A stretch of DNA of 64,000 nucleotides from NCBI GenBank assembly GCA_021786385.1, contig JAJYNJ010000054.1, positions 1 to 64,000 on the forward strand. The letters are read 5' to 3'. The stretch's first letter is position 1. The number at the start of each line of letters is the position of its first letter. The notes under the pieces were generated by a model that was given only the letters and a program-made list of their open reading frames with translations, was not told the DNA's origin and did no database searches. Both the position numbers and the translations under genes were made by a program. Positions 48,735-57,751 of this stretch are shown here, one piece after another. This DNA comes from Chloroflexota bacterium. Its GTDB lineage: Bacteria; Chloroflexota; Limnocylindria; Limnocylindrales; CSP1-4.

Positions 48735-49130
48735 ATGGCGGATCGCAAGCGCGCCACGAAGACCCGACGGCGCGAACGTAAGAATGTGCCGATCGGGCAC
48801 GCGCACATCCAGGCCTCCTTCAACAACACGATCGTCACGATCACCGACCCTGCGGGCGCGACGGTCGCGTGGGGCAGCGCCGGTCTGGCGGGGTTCAAGG
48901 GTTCCCGCAAGAGCACCCCGTACGCGGCGGCGCTCAGTGCCGACGGTGCGGCCCGGCGGGCCCTGGAGCACGGCATGCGCCAGGTCGAGGTCTTCGTGAA
49001 GGGGCCGGGAGCCGGACGTGAACAGGCGATCCGCTCCCTGCAGGCCGCCGGGCTCGAGGTGACGGCCATCACCGACGTCACGCCCATCCCGCACAACGGT
49101 TGCCGCCCGCCCAAGCGGCGCCGGGTCTAG
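48735..49130 (+). CDS. rpsK: 30S ribosomal protein S11
   Basis: Platform protein at the E-site. 131 residues from ATG 48735 with AGGAGCAGGAAG upstream. [40 protein letters not shown] and [18 protein letters not shown] are the conserved elements. A longer open frame upstream overlaps rpsM and is not needed. Confidence 0.98.
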   Translation: MADRKRATKTRRRERKNVPIGHAHIQASFNNTIVTITDPAGATVAWGSAGLAGFKGSRKSTPYAAALSADGAARRALEHGMRQVEVFVKGPGAGREQAIRSLQAAGLEVTAITDVTPIPHNGCRPPKRRRV

Positions 49131-49143
49131 CGGGAGCGCGCGC

Positions 49144-49770
49144 ATGGCCCGTTACCACGATCCTGTCTGCCGGCTCTGCCGGCGCGAGGGCACCAAGCTC
49201 TTCCTGAAGGGCACCCGCTGCTACACCAAGAAGTGCGCGGTGGAGCGCCGTCCGAGCCCGCCCGGCCAGCACGGCGTCCGCCGGCGCAAGATGTCGGACT
49301 TCGGCACGCACCTGCGGGAGAAGCAGAAGTTCCGGCGGGTCTATTCGGTGATGGAGCGCCAGTTCAAGGAGTACTTCGCGCTGGCGCGCTCTCGCCCCGG
49401 GGTGACCGGCGAGAACCTCCTCCGGCTGCTCGAGCTGCGGCTCGACAACGTCGTGTACCGCATGGGCTTCGCCAACAGCCGCCCTATGGCGCGGCAGCTC
49501 GTCAACCACGGGCACTTCGCAGTGAACGGCGTGCCGACCAATATCCCGTCGTACCAGCTACGACCGGGCGATCGGATCGAGGTCCGCGAGGGCAGCCGAT
49601 CGCTGGATCCGTTCAAGAACGCCCGCACGCAGATGGGCGCCGCGCCACGGCCGGAGTGGCTGACCGTGGACCCCGAGCGGTTGAGCGGCACCGTTGCCGC
49701 CCTGCCGCGCCGCGACCAGATGCCGCTCGAGCTCAACGAGCAGCTCGTGGTCGAGTACTACTCGAGGTAG
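49144..49770 (+). CDS. rpsD: 30S ribosomal protein S4
   Basis: Primary assembly protein of the 30S body. The 208 residues have an N-terminal zinc-type Cys cluster ([21 protein letters not shown]), [20 protein letters not shown], and an S4 RNA-binding domain with [20 protein letters not shown] and [20 protein letters not shown]. The C-terminus VEYYSR is the family end. Precedes rpoA by 10 bases. Confidence 0.98.
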   Translation: MARYHDPVCRLCRREGTKLFLKGTRCYTKKCAVERRPSPPGQHGVRRRKMSDFGTHLREKQKFRRVYSVMERQFKEYFALARSRPGVTGENLLRLLELRLDNVVYRMGFANSRPMARQLVNHGHFAVNGVPTNIPSYQLRPGDRIEVREGSRSLDPFKNARTQMGAAPRPEWLTVDPERLSGTVAALPRRDQMPLELNEQLVVEYYSR

Positions 49771-49780
49771 GTCGTCGCCG

Positions 49781-50848
49781 ATGATGCAACTGGAGACGCC
49801 CCAGATCGAATCGATCGAGCAGCTGGGGTCGTCCTATGCCAAGTTCGAGGCCGGCCCGCTGCCGGCAGGTTATGGCGTCACGCTCGGCAACGCGCTCCGC
49901 CGCGTGCTGCTCTCGTCGCTGGAAGGCGCCGCGGTCACGGCCATCCAGATCCGCGACGTGTACCACGAATTCAGCACGATCCCGGGCGTCAAGGAAGACG
50001 TCACGCAGATCGTCCTGAACGTGAAGAAGCTGCGCCTCAAGACCTACTCGCCCGATCACCCGGTCCAGCTCAAGCTGGTCAAGACCGGTGCTGGGGAGGT
50101 CACGGCAGCGGACATCACGCCGTCGGCCGAGGTCGAGATCATCAATCCGGAACTGCACCTCATGACGCTCGATTCAGGCGACGTGACGGTCGAGATGGAC
50201 CTCACTGTGGAGTCCGGCATCGGGTACTTGGGTGCGGAGCGGACGGAGCCACTGCCGATCGGCGTGATCCCCGTCGATGCAATCTTCTCGCCGGTGCGCA
50301 AGGTGAACTACACCGTCGAGCCGGTCCGCGTCGGTCAGATGACCAACTACGACAAGCTGACCCTCGAGATCGAGACCGACGGGTCCATCTCGCCCGAGGA
50401 ATCCCTCTCGCGGGCGGCTGAGATCTTGGTGCGGCACTTCAGCCTCTTCACCACGGCCGGCAAGCAGCTGGGGGCCGGTGGCGTGGGCAGCGGGACGACC
50501 CCGCAACTCCCCGCCAACATGCTGGAGATGCCGATCGAGGAGCTCGACCTGCCGATGCGGGCATACAACTCGCTGAAGCGGAACAACATCGTCAAGGTCG
50601 GGCAGCTGCTCCAGCTCTCCGACGAGGACCTGCTCCGCATGCGGAACTTCGGGAAGAAGTCGCTCGACGAGATGAAGGAGCGCCTGCGCATGCGGGGCTT
50701 CGTGCTGCCGGGCGACGACCAGACGGGCGCCGGCGAAGCCCCTGGACCAGATGACGAGCTCCCCGATGATGCGGACGACCTCGACGAGCTTGACGGCGGC
50801 GACGACGGCGACGGCGACGAGAGCGTGCCGTCCGGCACGGAGGCCTGA
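49781..50848 (+). CDS. rpoA: RNA polymerase subunit alpha
   Basis: Assembly platform of RNA polymerase with a C-terminal domain that contacts promoters and activators. About 355 residues from ATG 49781 (or the next ATG). The N-terminal domain shows AKFEAGPLPAGYGVTLGNAL and VLLSSLEGAAVTAIQI. The C-terminal domain (about residues 250-320) shows LPMRAYNSLKRNNIVKVGQL and MRNFGKKSLDEMKERL. About 35 acidic residues follow (GDDGDGDESVP), making the protein longer than the usual 315-330. Standard place between rpsD and rplQ. Confidence 0.97.
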   Translation: MMQLETPQIESIEQLGSSYAKFEAGPLPAGYGVTLGNALRRVLLSSLEGAAVTAIQIRDVYHEFSTIPGVKEDVTQIVLNVKKLRLKTYSPDHPVQLKLVKTGAGEVTAADITPSAEVEIINPELHLMTLDSGDVTVEMDLTVESGIGYLGAERTEPLPIGVIPVDAIFSPVRKVNYTVEPVRVGQMTNYDKLTLEIETDGSISPEESLSRAAEILVRHFSLFTTAGKQLGAGGVGSGTTPQLPANMLEMPIEELDLPMRAYNSLKRNNIVKVGQLLQLSDEDLLRMRNFGKKSLDEMKERLRMRGFVLPGDDQTGAGEAPGPDDELPDDADDLDELDGGDDGDGDESVPSGTEA

Positions 50849-50851
50849 GCG

Positions 50852-51205
50852 ATGGCGCACCGCGTGGATGGGCGCAAGCTCGGCCGCAAGCAGGGCCCGC
50901 GCCTGGCGCTGTACCGCAACCTGGTGGTGTCGGTCCTGCGCTACGAACAGGTGCGCACCACCGAGGCGAAGGCCAAGGAGGTGCGTGGGCAGGTCGACCA
51001 TATCATCTCGCTCGCGCGCGACGGTTCGCTGAACGCGCGGCGGCAGGTAGTTGCGCAGCTTCCGGACGAGCCGCTCGTGATCGACAAACTCTTCAACGAG
51101 ATCGCGCCGAAGTATGCCGACCGGACGTCGGGGTTCACGCGGATCGTGCGGCTCGGACAACGGGCCGGCGACGCCGCGCCCATCGTCCAGATCGAGCTCG
51201 TCTGA
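50852..51205 (+). CDS. rplQ: 50S ribosomal protein L17
   Basis: Near the tunnel exit. The 117 residues start MAHRVDGRKLGRKQGPRLAL and contain the L17 signature region LRYEQVRTTEAKAKEVRGQV, ending TRIVRLGQRAGDAAPIVQIE. 3 bases after rpoA; the last gene of the alpha operon. Confidence 0.97.
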   Translation: MAHRVDGRKLGRKQGPRLALYRNLVVSVLRYEQVRTTEAKAKEVRGQVDHIISLARDGSLNARRQVVAQLPDEPLVIDKLFNEIAPKYADRTSGFTRIVRLGQRAGDAAPIVQIELV

Positions 51206-51212
51206 GGCGCCG

Positions 51213-52040
51213 ATGGCAGTGACCGGCCGCAGGGCCGGTCGAAGTCCCGCCCGAGAGGGCGGCCCCGTGCGCTATCGGGCACGGGTCGAATATGACGGGA
51301 CGGACTTCGCCGGGTTCCAGGTACAGCCTGGTCGGCGGACCGTCCAGGGGGAGCTGGAGACGGCTCTCGCGCGTCTCTCCGGCGGACGCCGGGTACGCGT
51401 GGTGGCCGCCGGCCGGACGGATGCCGGAGTTCACGCGACGGGTCAGGTGATCGCATTCACCTATCCCGGCCGTCTTCCGGCGGCAGAGCTCGAGCGCGCG
51501 CTCGCGGCGATCCTCCCGGCCGACATCGGACTGCACGGCCTGCGCCGGGCGGCCCGGGGCTTCCATCCCCGTTACGCGGCGCGGTACCGGGAATACCGCT
51601 ACACCGTCTGGAACGGGCCGCGGAGCCCGCTTCGCGAGCGGTTCGCGCTCGGGGTGCGGGACCCTTTGGACGTCGCGGCGATGACCGAGGCGGCGTCGGT
51701 TCTGGTGGGCCGACACGACTTCTCGGCCTTCGGCGCGGCGGAACGACAACCGATCCGGACCATCCACTGGATCCGGATCCGCAGGAGCGGGCACCAGGTG
51801 ACGATCGACGTCGCCGCGGACGCGTTCCTGCGCCAGATGGTGCGAAGCATCGTGGCGGCGCTTCTCCGCGCAGGACGCGGGGAGATCGCTGGCGGCGAGA
51901 TCGCCGAGGCCCTCGGGCGCGGCGGACGAGCCTTTCACGGCGCGGTGGCGCCGCCACACGGGCTGTGCCTCCGGCGCGTCGTCTACGACGGGCCGGCTCG
52001 ACGGACGGAGAAGGATGACGACGAAGACGTATACGCCTAG
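51213..52040 (+). CDS. truA: tRNA pseudouridine(38-40) synthase TruA
   Basis: Isomerises uridines 38-40 of tRNA anticodon arms. 275 residues from ATG 51213; GTG 51267 (giving [18 protein letters not shown] at the N-terminus) is a good alternative start. The catalytic Asp is D70 in [35 protein letters not shown] and HDFSAFGA are also family elements. It keeps the rpoA-rplQ-truA-rplM-rpsI order known from Firmicutes. The 3' end overlaps rplM by 26 bases, the longest overlap between same-strand genes here. Confidence 0.94.
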   Translation: MAVTGRRAGRSPAREGGPVRYRARVEYDGTDFAGFQVQPGRRTVQGELETALARLSGGRRVRVVAAGRTDAGVHATGQVIAFTYPGRLPAAELERALAAILPADIGLHGLRRAARGFHPRYAARYREYRYTVWNGPRSPLRERFALGVRDPLDVAAMTEAASVLVGRHDFSAFGAAERQPIRTIHWIRIRRSGHQVTIDVAADAFLRQMVRSIVAALLRAGRGEIAGGEIAEALGRGGRAFHGAVAPPHGLCLRRVVYDGPARRTEKDDDEDVYA

Positions 52041-52446
52041 CGAGAAGGAGATCGAGCGCCACTGGTTCGTGGTCGACGCGACCGACCAGACGCTCGGCCG
52101 CCTGGCGTCGCGCGTGGCGCGCGTCCTCGAGGGCAAGCACAAGCCGACCTACGCCACGCACCTCGACAGCGGCGATCACGTGATCGTGGTGAACGCCGCC
52201 CGTGTCGCCGTGACCCGCGACAAGCGGGCGTCGAAGGTGTACACGCGGCACAGCGGGTATCCTCACGGCCTGCGGCAGGAGACGCTCGGCGAGCTCCTGG
52301 CGCGTCGGCCCGAAGAGGCGATCCGCCGTGCCGTCAAGGGCATGTTGCCGCGCAATCGCCTGGGTGCGCAGCAGCTGCGGAAGCTCAAGGTGTACGCGGG
52401 TGCCGAGCACCCGCACCAGGCGCAGCGACCCGAGCCGCTCGCCTGA
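52015..52446 (+). CDS. rplM: 50S ribosomal protein L13
   Basis: Early 50S assembly protein. The 143 residues have [40 protein letters not shown], and [20 protein letters not shown] followed by the conserved [13 protein letters not shown]. The ATG at 52015 lies inside truA with GGAGAAGGATG upstream. rpsI follows after 17 bases. Confidence 0.97.
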   Translation: MTTKTYTPSEKEIERHWFVVDATDQTLGRLASRVARVLEGKHKPTYATHLDSGDHVIVVNAARVAVTRDKRASKVYTRHSGYPHGLRQETLGELLARRPEEAIRRAVKGMLPRNRLGAQQLRKLKVYAGAEHPHQAQRPEPLA

Positions 52447-52463
52447 ATGGAGACCAGGACCGC

Positions 52464-52865
52464 ATGACCACCAACGCTGCCTTCTACTACGGAACCGGTC
52501 GTCGCAAGACCAGTGTCGCCCGCGTCCGGCTCATCCCCGGTGAGGGCGAGATCGTCGTCAACGGCCGCAGCCTCGATGAGCACTTCGGCAACGCGATCAA
52601 CCAGTCGGAGATCCTGATGCCGTTCCGGGTCACCGGCACCGAGGGCCGCTACAACGCGATGGTGAAGGTCGAAGGTGGCGGGTACCAGGGGCAGGCGGGG
52701 GCGATCCGCCACGGCATCGCCCGGGCCCTCCTGCAGTCGGATCCCGAGACGACCCGCGTCCCGCTCCGTCAGGCCGGACTGTTGACGCGCGACCCGCGGA
52801 TGAAGGAACGCAAGAAGTACGGGCTGAAGCGCGCCCGAAAGGCGCCGCAGTACACGAAGCGCTGA
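52464..52865 (+). CDS. rpsI: 30S ribosomal protein S9
   Basis: Its C-terminal tail reaches the P-site tRNA. The 133 residues include [39 protein letters not shown] and the invariant end [20 protein letters not shown] with YTKR. Normal length. A 7-bp palindromic hairpin follows and probably closes the transcript. Confidence 0.98.
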   Translation: MTTNAAFYYGTGRRKTSVARVRLIPGEGEIVVNGRSLDEHFGNAINQSEILMPFRVTGTEGRYNAMVKVEGGGYQGQAGAIRHGIARALLQSDPETTRVPLRQAGLLTRDPRMKERKKYGLKRARKAPQYTKR

Positions 52866-52876
52866 GCGCACCGCGC

Positions 52877-52895
52877 TGGCGCCGCTGAGGCGCCA
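52877..52895 (+). terminator. Hairpin after rpsI
   Basis: TGGCGCC-GCTGA-GGCGCCA, a 7-bp perfect stem 11 bases after the rpsI stop. It has no U-run, so termination by it alone is uncertain. Confidence 0.45.
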
Positions 52896-52960
52896 CGCTC
52901 GATGGCGCAGCGCGGCCGGGCGGCGTGCGTGGGCGTCCGCGGTGTGCGACGCTTAGACGG

Positions 52961-54133
52961 ATGCCGGATCCGATCTTCGAGCGGTACAAGGAAGCGCTGC
53001 GGGCCGGACACGTCGCGGCCCTGCGGGGGCGGCCGGACGACGCGCTGGCGCAGTACCGTCTGGCCGCATCGATCGCGCCGGACCGCGCGCTGCCCTACGT
53101 GAGCATGGCCGAGGTCCTGCTGCGACTGGGACAGGCTGACGAGGCGCTGGCGGCGTGCCGCATGGCGTTGGATCGCGCGAGCGGCGACGAGGGGGCGCTC
53201 GCGCTGGGGGCTCGTCTCCATGCTGTGGCGGGCCGCGCTGCCGAGGCGGCGGCGCTGCTCGATCGGCTGGCGGACGTGTACGTCGCTGCGGGCCGAGCCG
53301 GTGAGGCCTACGCTGCGGCGGTGGCGGCCCGCGATCTGGACCCCAGCGAGGGACGAGACCGACGGGTCGCGGATCTGGAGGTCGTCGCGGGCGCCAGCCG
53401 CGGCATGCTGCCGGCGAGTCTCCGATGGACCGCGGGCGTGACTCCGCCCGGGGTGATCGCGGCCAAGACAGCCGCGACCGGCGAGTCCGGTTCCGCCGTG
53501 GTACCCGCCGCGGCCACGGAGCCGGAAGCTCCCCAGCCGTCGTCCGCACCCGCGTCGCCGGCGGAGCTCGTCCCCCCGGCGGAGCTCGTCCCCGCGGCGG
53601 AGATCGTCCCGACTCCGGAGCTCGTCCCCGCGGCGGAGATCGTGCCGACTCCGGAGCTCGTCCCCGCGGCGGAGGTCGCGCCCTCCGCGGCACCCACGGC
53701 GGAAACCGAACGCTCCATGCCCGGGGCACTGGCGCGTACCGAGCCGGATCAGGGAGCGTCGCGCGACGCACTGCCGCCTGCCCGCCTCGATCCCGAGGCG
53801 GCCTACCTCGCCGCCGAAGAGCTGGTCGGCGGCGGCGACCTCCGCGGCGCCGCGCGGCTCTACGTCGAAGCTGCCGCTGCGTACCTCGCACTGGGGGCGG
53901 CCGACACGGCGGTGGACGCATGCCTCCGCGCCCTCTCAGGCGCGCCGGACGACACCGAGGTCCACCTGACGCTCGCGCGGATCCACGCCGCGACCGGGCA
54001 CCCCGAACGCGCACGCGAGAAGCTCGAGCTGCTCGAGCGCCTGCTCACGCTCGACGGAGATGCCACGCGACTGGCGCGCCTGGCCGCAGTGCGGCGCGAT
54101 CTCCTGGGGATGCCGGGAGCCGACGCGCGCTAG
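52961..54133 (+). CDS. TPR-repeat protein with repetitive linker
   Basis: 390 residues with no enzyme domain. Residues about 5-135 form TPR-like helical pairs (DDALAQYRLAASIAPDRALP, GQADEALAACRMALDRASGD, GRAGEAYAAAVAARDLDPSE). An Ala/Pro/Glu-rich linker (about 165-275) contains repeats of PAAEIVPTPELV. More TPR-like helices follow (about 280-380, LAAEELVGGGDLRGAARLYV and ERAREKLELLERLL). There is no signal peptide or membrane segment. It probably acts as a protein-protein scaffold; the partner is unknown. It stands alone between rpsI and cdaA. Confidence 0.75.
   Translation: MPDPIFERYKEALRAGHVAALRGRPDDALAQYRLAASIAPDRALPYVSMAEVLLRLGQADEALAACRMALDRASGDEGALALGARLHAVAGRAAEAAALLDRLADVYVAAGRAGEAYAAAVAARDLDPSEGRDRRVADLEVVAGASRGMLPASLRWTAGVTPPGVIAAKTAATGESGSAVVPAAATEPEAPQPSSAPASPAELVPPAELVPAAEIVPTPELVPAAEIVPTPELVPAAEVAPSAAPTAETERSMPGALARTEPDQGASRDALPPARLDPEAAYLAAEELVGGGDLRGAARLYVEAAAAYLALGAADTAVDACLRALSGAPDDTEVHLTLARIHAATGHPERAREKLELLERLLTLDGDATRLARLAAVRRDLLGMPGADAR
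53588..53678 (+). repeat. 36-bp tandem repeat in the TPR gene
   Basis: A 36-bp unit beginning GTCCCCGCGGCGGAGATCGT occurs twice at 53588-53623 and 53624-53659 with one mismatch, plus a partial third copy to 53678. It encodes 12-residue repeats in the linker. Confidence 0.9.
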
Positions 54134-54158
54134 CTGAAGCCGGCCCGCAGGGGCCCGC

Positions 54159-54167
54159 TGCTACACT
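54159..54167 (+). promoter_or_regulatory. Putative cdaA promoter (extended -10), near-leaderless
   Basis: TGCTACACT ends 8 bases before the cdaA ATG, with no Shine-Dalgarno sequence in between. It should drive the cdaA-cdaR-glmM-glmS genes. Confidence 0.55.
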
Positions 54168-54175
54168 AGCCAGCG

Positions 54176-55132
54176 ATGCAGCAACTCGTCGACCTGCTCT
54201 CGGGGATCCAGCCGAAGCCGACGACGTTCATCGACATCGGTCTCACGGCCCTGCTGATCTACGGGTTCTTCAGCCTGATCCGCGACACCCGCGCCGTGCG
54301 TCTCGTGATCGGCGTCACGCTCCTGTACGGCGTGTACGTCCTGGCCCAGGTGCTCGGCCTCCAGCTGCTCTCCCAGATCCTCCAGGCCACCGCCGTGGTG
54401 GGCCTCTTCGCGCTCGTCGTGGTCTTCCAGCCCGAGCTGCGGCGGGCGCTCGAGCGGCTCGGCCACGTCGGGTCGCTGGGCTGGCTCCTCGCGCCCGGCC
54501 AGCAGGGCGCCATCGAGCACGTCGCGGCCGAGATCGCCCACGCCGCCTCGGGGTTCGCCCAGGACCGCCACGGCGCGCTGATCGTCCTCGAGCGCGAGAC
54601 CGGACTCGAGGACTTCGCCGAGAGCGGCGTCATGATGCACGCCGACCTCTCAGCGGAGCTGCTCCGTACCGTCTTCATGCCCCGTTCGCCGCTCCACGAT
54701 GGTGCGGTGATCGTCCGCGGAGACCGTATCTTGGCCGCCGGGGCCGTGCTCCCCTTGGCCGAGCCGGCGCCCGGCGATGAACGCTTCGGCACCCGGCACC
54801 GCGCCGCGTTCGGCATCACTCAGGAGACGGACGCCCTCGTCGTGGTGGTGAGCGAAGAGACCGGGTCGATCAGCCTGGTCGAGCGGGGACGCATCGTGCG
54901 CGACCTCGACGAGGAACAGCTGCGGGTCGCCCTCGTCACGCTGCTGCGGCTGGATGCGTCGCTCCGCTCGAGTGCCGACGATTGGGGCAGGGGCCCGGCG
55001 TTGCGGCCGCGCTTCCATCGGCCGACCCGTACCTGGCCGCACGGCGGCATCCGGCGCCACTTCGGACGTGGCGGGTCGAAGCCCGGCGCAGCCGCAGGGG
55101 CCGCCGCAGCCGGGCGGCCTGATCGGACGTGA
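54176..55132 (+). CDS. cdaA: Diadenylate cyclase CdaA
   Basis: Membrane-bound enzyme that makes c-di-AMP from two ATP. 318 residues: three N-terminal membrane helices (about 20-90, FIDIGLTALLIYGFFSLI; LVIGVTLLYGVYVLAQVLGL; TAVVGLFALVVVFQPELRRA), then the DAC domain. The two catalytic motifs are intact: DGA (175-177, in SPLHDGAVIV) and RHR (207-209, in GTRHRAAFG). About 50 extra Arg/Gly/Ala-rich residues follow the domain. In Bacillus and Listeria the same order cdaA-cdaR-glmM(-glmS) links c-di-AMP with cell-wall precursor synthesis. The stop overlaps cdaR (GTGA). Confidence 0.96.
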   Translation: MQQLVDLLSGIQPKPTTFIDIGLTALLIYGFFSLIRDTRAVRLVIGVTLLYGVYVLAQVLGLQLLSQILQATAVVGLFALVVVFQPELRRALERLGHVGSLGWLLAPGQQGAIEHVAAEIAHAASGFAQDRHGALIVLERETGLEDFAESGVMMHADLSAELLRTVFMPRSPLHDGAVIVRGDRILAAGAVLPLAEPAPGDERFGTRHRAAFGITQETDALVVVVSEETGSISLVERGRIVRDLDEEQLRVALVTLLRLDASLRSSADDWGRGPALRPRFHRPTRTWPHGGIRRHFGRGGSKPGAAAGAAAAGRPDRT

Positions 55133-56385
55133 GGGGACGCCGGCTCCTGCGCGTCCTGGCCCGCAACTGGCCACTGCGCCTCGGAGCCATCGCCTTGGCG
55201 ATCGTGCTCTACCTGGGGCTCGTGATCTCGCAGAACGTGCGGACCTGGAACGGCCCGGTGCCGATCGACGCCATCGACCAGCCGCCGGGGACGTACCTCC
55301 TGGCCAGCCTGGGCGACGTGACGCTCGTGCAGTACATCGCGCCGATCGACGTTGCGGCGCAGGTCACGAGCTCGTCGTTCGTCGCCACGGCCGATCTGGC
55401 CGGCGTGAGCGCCCAGCCGGGTGGCGCGCCCGTGAGCGTCCCCGTGCGGGTTGTCGCGCGCGATCAGCGGATCCAGATCGTGAGCTGGGAGCCCGCCACC
55501 GTCGTCGCCCGGCTCGACCCCGTCGTCAGCCAGCAGGTGCCGGTTCAGGTCGAGCGCGGGGCGGTGCCCCCCGGGCTGACCGCCGGCCAGCCGACGGTGA
55601 GCCCGTCGACCGTGACCGTGCGAGGGGCGAGTTCGCTGGTCTCCCAGGTCGCCGCAGCCGAGGCCCGCGTGTCGATCGCCGCGAGCGGGGCCAACGTCGA
55701 CACCAATGTCGACCTGATCGCGGTGGACGGACGGGGGCACGTCGTCGCCCCCGTCGAGATCGAGCCGCCCAGCGTGCACGTCACGATCCCGGTCGGGGAG
55801 CAGCAGGTGAACCGCACGCTGCCGATCGTCCCGAACGTGACCGGCACGCTCGCCGTCGGATACGCGATCCGCGACGTGACGGTCACCCCGCTCACCGCGA
55901 CCGTCAGCGGCGCCGGGGCCACGGTCGAGTCGCTGACGGGCGTGTCGACCGCGCCGATCGACGTCAACGGCCGGAGCAGCGACCTCGTGACGACCGTGGC
56001 GCTGCAACCGCCATCTGGCGTAACGGTCATCGGGTCGTCCAAAGTCCAGGTGCGCGTCCACCTCATGGTGGAGACGGGGTCCCGCAGTTTCGGGGCGGGC
56101 GTGGTGCTGGTCGGCACGCGTCCGGATCGCACCTACACGCTCTCGGCGCCGGACGTACTGGTGACGCTCGGCGGTCCCAGCACCGCGCTCGACCTGGTCG
56201 ATCCGACCACACTCTACGCGGTCGCGAGCGTCGCCGGACTCGATGCGGGGACCTTCACGGTGCCCGTCCGCTTCAGCGCCCCCAACGGCACCTCGCTCGT
56301 GGCGATCAGCCCGACGTCGATCACGGTGACGATCGCGCCGCCGCCCAGTCCGTCTCCATCCGCCTCCAGCAGCCCGGGGTTCTGA
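55129..56385 (+). CDS. cdaR: YbbR-domain protein CdaR, regulator of CdaA
   Basis: Membrane-anchored extracytoplasmic partner of CdaA in Firmicutes. 418 residues: a short basic start, one membrane helix (about 16-35, LRLGAIALAIVLYLGLVISQ), then about four YbbR-like beta repeats, visible through the recurring VxxxPxxVTVxGxxxxV pattern (PTVSPSTVTVRGASSLVSQV; VTVTPLTATVSGAGATVESL). The protein ends in a Ser/Pro tail. GTG start within the cdaA stop. glmM follows after 2 bases. Confidence 0.9.
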   Translation: MRGRRLLRVLARNWPLRLGAIALAIVLYLGLVISQNVRTWNGPVPIDAIDQPPGTYLLASLGDVTLVQYIAPIDVAAQVTSSSFVATADLAGVSAQPGGAPVSVPVRVVARDQRIQIVSWEPATVVARLDPVVSQQVPVQVERGAVPPGLTAGQPTVSPSTVTVRGASSLVSQVAAAEARVSIAASGANVDTNVDLIAVDGRGHVVAPVEIEPPSVHVTIPVGEQQVNRTLPIVPNVTGTLAVGYAIRDVTVTPLTATVSGAGATVESLTGVSTAPIDVNGRSSDLVTTVALQPPSGVTVIGSSKVQVRVHLMVETGSRSFGAGVVLVGTRPDRTYTLSAPDVLVTLGGPSTALDLVDPTTLYAVASVAGLDAGTFTVPVRFSAPNGTSLVAISPTSITVTIAPPPSPSPSASSSPGF

Positions 56386-56387
56386 GC

Positions 56388-57728
56388 ATGGCCCGCCTCT
56401 TCGGCACCGACGGGATCCGCGGTATCGCGAACGTCGACCTCAAGCCGACCCTGGCCTACGCTCTGGGCCGCGCGACGGCCCACCTGCTGGCGCGCGGGCA
56501 GGGCCCCATCGTGCTCGGACAGGACACGCGGCGTTCGGGCGACATGCTGGCCGCGGCGATCGTCGCGGGTGCAACCTCGATGGGTGTCGACGTGCACCGC
56601 GCCGGTGTGCTGCCGACGCCCGCCCTGGCGCACCTGGCCGGGACCGGCGAGTTCGCGGCCGGCATCGTCGTCTCGGCATCCCACAACCCGGCCGACGATA
56701 ACGGGCTCAAGGTGCTCGACCGGCGCGGCATCAAGCTCGACGACGCGCTCGAGGACGAGCTCGATACGTTGATCTGGCGCGCCGACGAGCTCCCGAGCCC
56801 GACGAACGCCGGGATCGGACGGGACGTCGATGCCCGCCACCTCGTGGAGCGCTACGTTGCTCATCGGGTGGAGCTGGCGCGCCGCAGTCCCAACGATCTG
56901 CGCGTGGTGGTCGACTGCGCGAACGGGTCCGGGTGTCCCGTAGCGGACCGCATCTTGGCCGCGAGCGGCGCGCACGTCACGACGATCCACGACCGCCCTG
57001 ACGGTGTCAACATCAACCAGGACTGTGGTGCCACGCATCCCGAATCGCTCGCCGCGTACGTCGCGGAGCACGGAGCCGACGTGGGCTTCGCGCTCGACGG
57101 CGACGCCGACCGCTGCGTTGCGGTCGACGAGCGGGGACGGGTGGTCGACGGCGACCGCCTGATCGGGCTGATCGCGCTCGACCGGCTGGCGCGCACGGCG
57201 CTCGCTGGGTGCACCGTGGTCGTCAGCGTCCTCTCCAACGGCGGTCTCGCCGCGGCGATCCAGCGGGCCGGCGGCCAGGTGGTGCGCACGCCCGTCGGCG
57301 ACAAGTACATCCTCGACGCCATGCTCGTGTCGGGCGCCGGACTCGGCGGCGAGAAGAGCGGGCACGTGATCGTGGCCGAACATGCCAACGCCGGCGACGG
57401 GATCGTCACGGCGCTCGAGGTCCTCGGTATCCTGGCTCGGCGGGGACGGCGGCTCTCCGAGCTCGTCGATGAAATCCCGCTCTACCCGCAGCAGCAGCGC
57501 AGCGTCCGCGTGCGGCACAAGGACCAATGGGACGCCGACCCCGCGCTCAGGGCCGCGATCCGGGCGGCGGAAGCCGAGCTCGCGGACGGCGGCCGCGTGC
57601 TGGTGCGGCCGTCCGGGACAGAGCCCGTGCTGCGGATCATGGTCGAGGGCGAGGACGACGGGGTCGTCGCCACCCTTGCCGACCGGCTCGCCGTGCTTGC
57701 GGCGCAGCGACTCAACCAGCCCGCCTGA
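56388..57728 (+). CDS. glmM: Phosphoglucosamine mutase GlmM
   Basis: Converts glucosamine-6-phosphate to glucosamine-1-phosphate for UDP-GlcNAc and peptidoglycan. 446 residues, standard. The phosphorylated catalytic serine is S98 in SASHNPADDNGLKV. The metal loop is DGDADR and the phosphate-binding loop RPSGTEPVLRIM. The start MARLFGTDGIRG is the family N-terminus. In Bacillus GlmM binds CdaA and lowers its activity; the gene order here agrees with such a complex. Confidence 0.97.
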   Translation: MARLFGTDGIRGIANVDLKPTLAYALGRATAHLLARGQGPIVLGQDTRRSGDMLAAAIVAGATSMGVDVHRAGVLPTPALAHLAGTGEFAAGIVVSASHNPADDNGLKVLDRRGIKLDDALEDELDTLIWRADELPSPTNAGIGRDVDARHLVERYVAHRVELARRSPNDLRVVVDCANGSGCPVADRILAASGAHVTTIHDRPDGVNINQDCGATHPESLAAYVAEHGADVGFALDGDADRCVAVDERGRVVDGDRLIGLIALDRLARTALAGCTVVVSVLSNGGLAAAIQRAGGQVVRTPVGDKYILDAMLVSGAGLGGEKSGHVIVAEHANAGDGIVTALEVLGILARRGRRLSELVDEIPLYPQQQRSVRVRHKDQWDADPALRAAIRAAEAELADGGRVLVRPSGTEPVLRIMVEGEDDGVVATLADRLAVLAAQRLNQPA

Positions 57729-57751
57729 CGCGGGGACAGGAGGGCACGACC

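Noticed and set aside
57729-57751. glmS ribozyme before glmS
   Set aside because: Only 23 bases separate glmM and glmS, far too few for the ribozyme.
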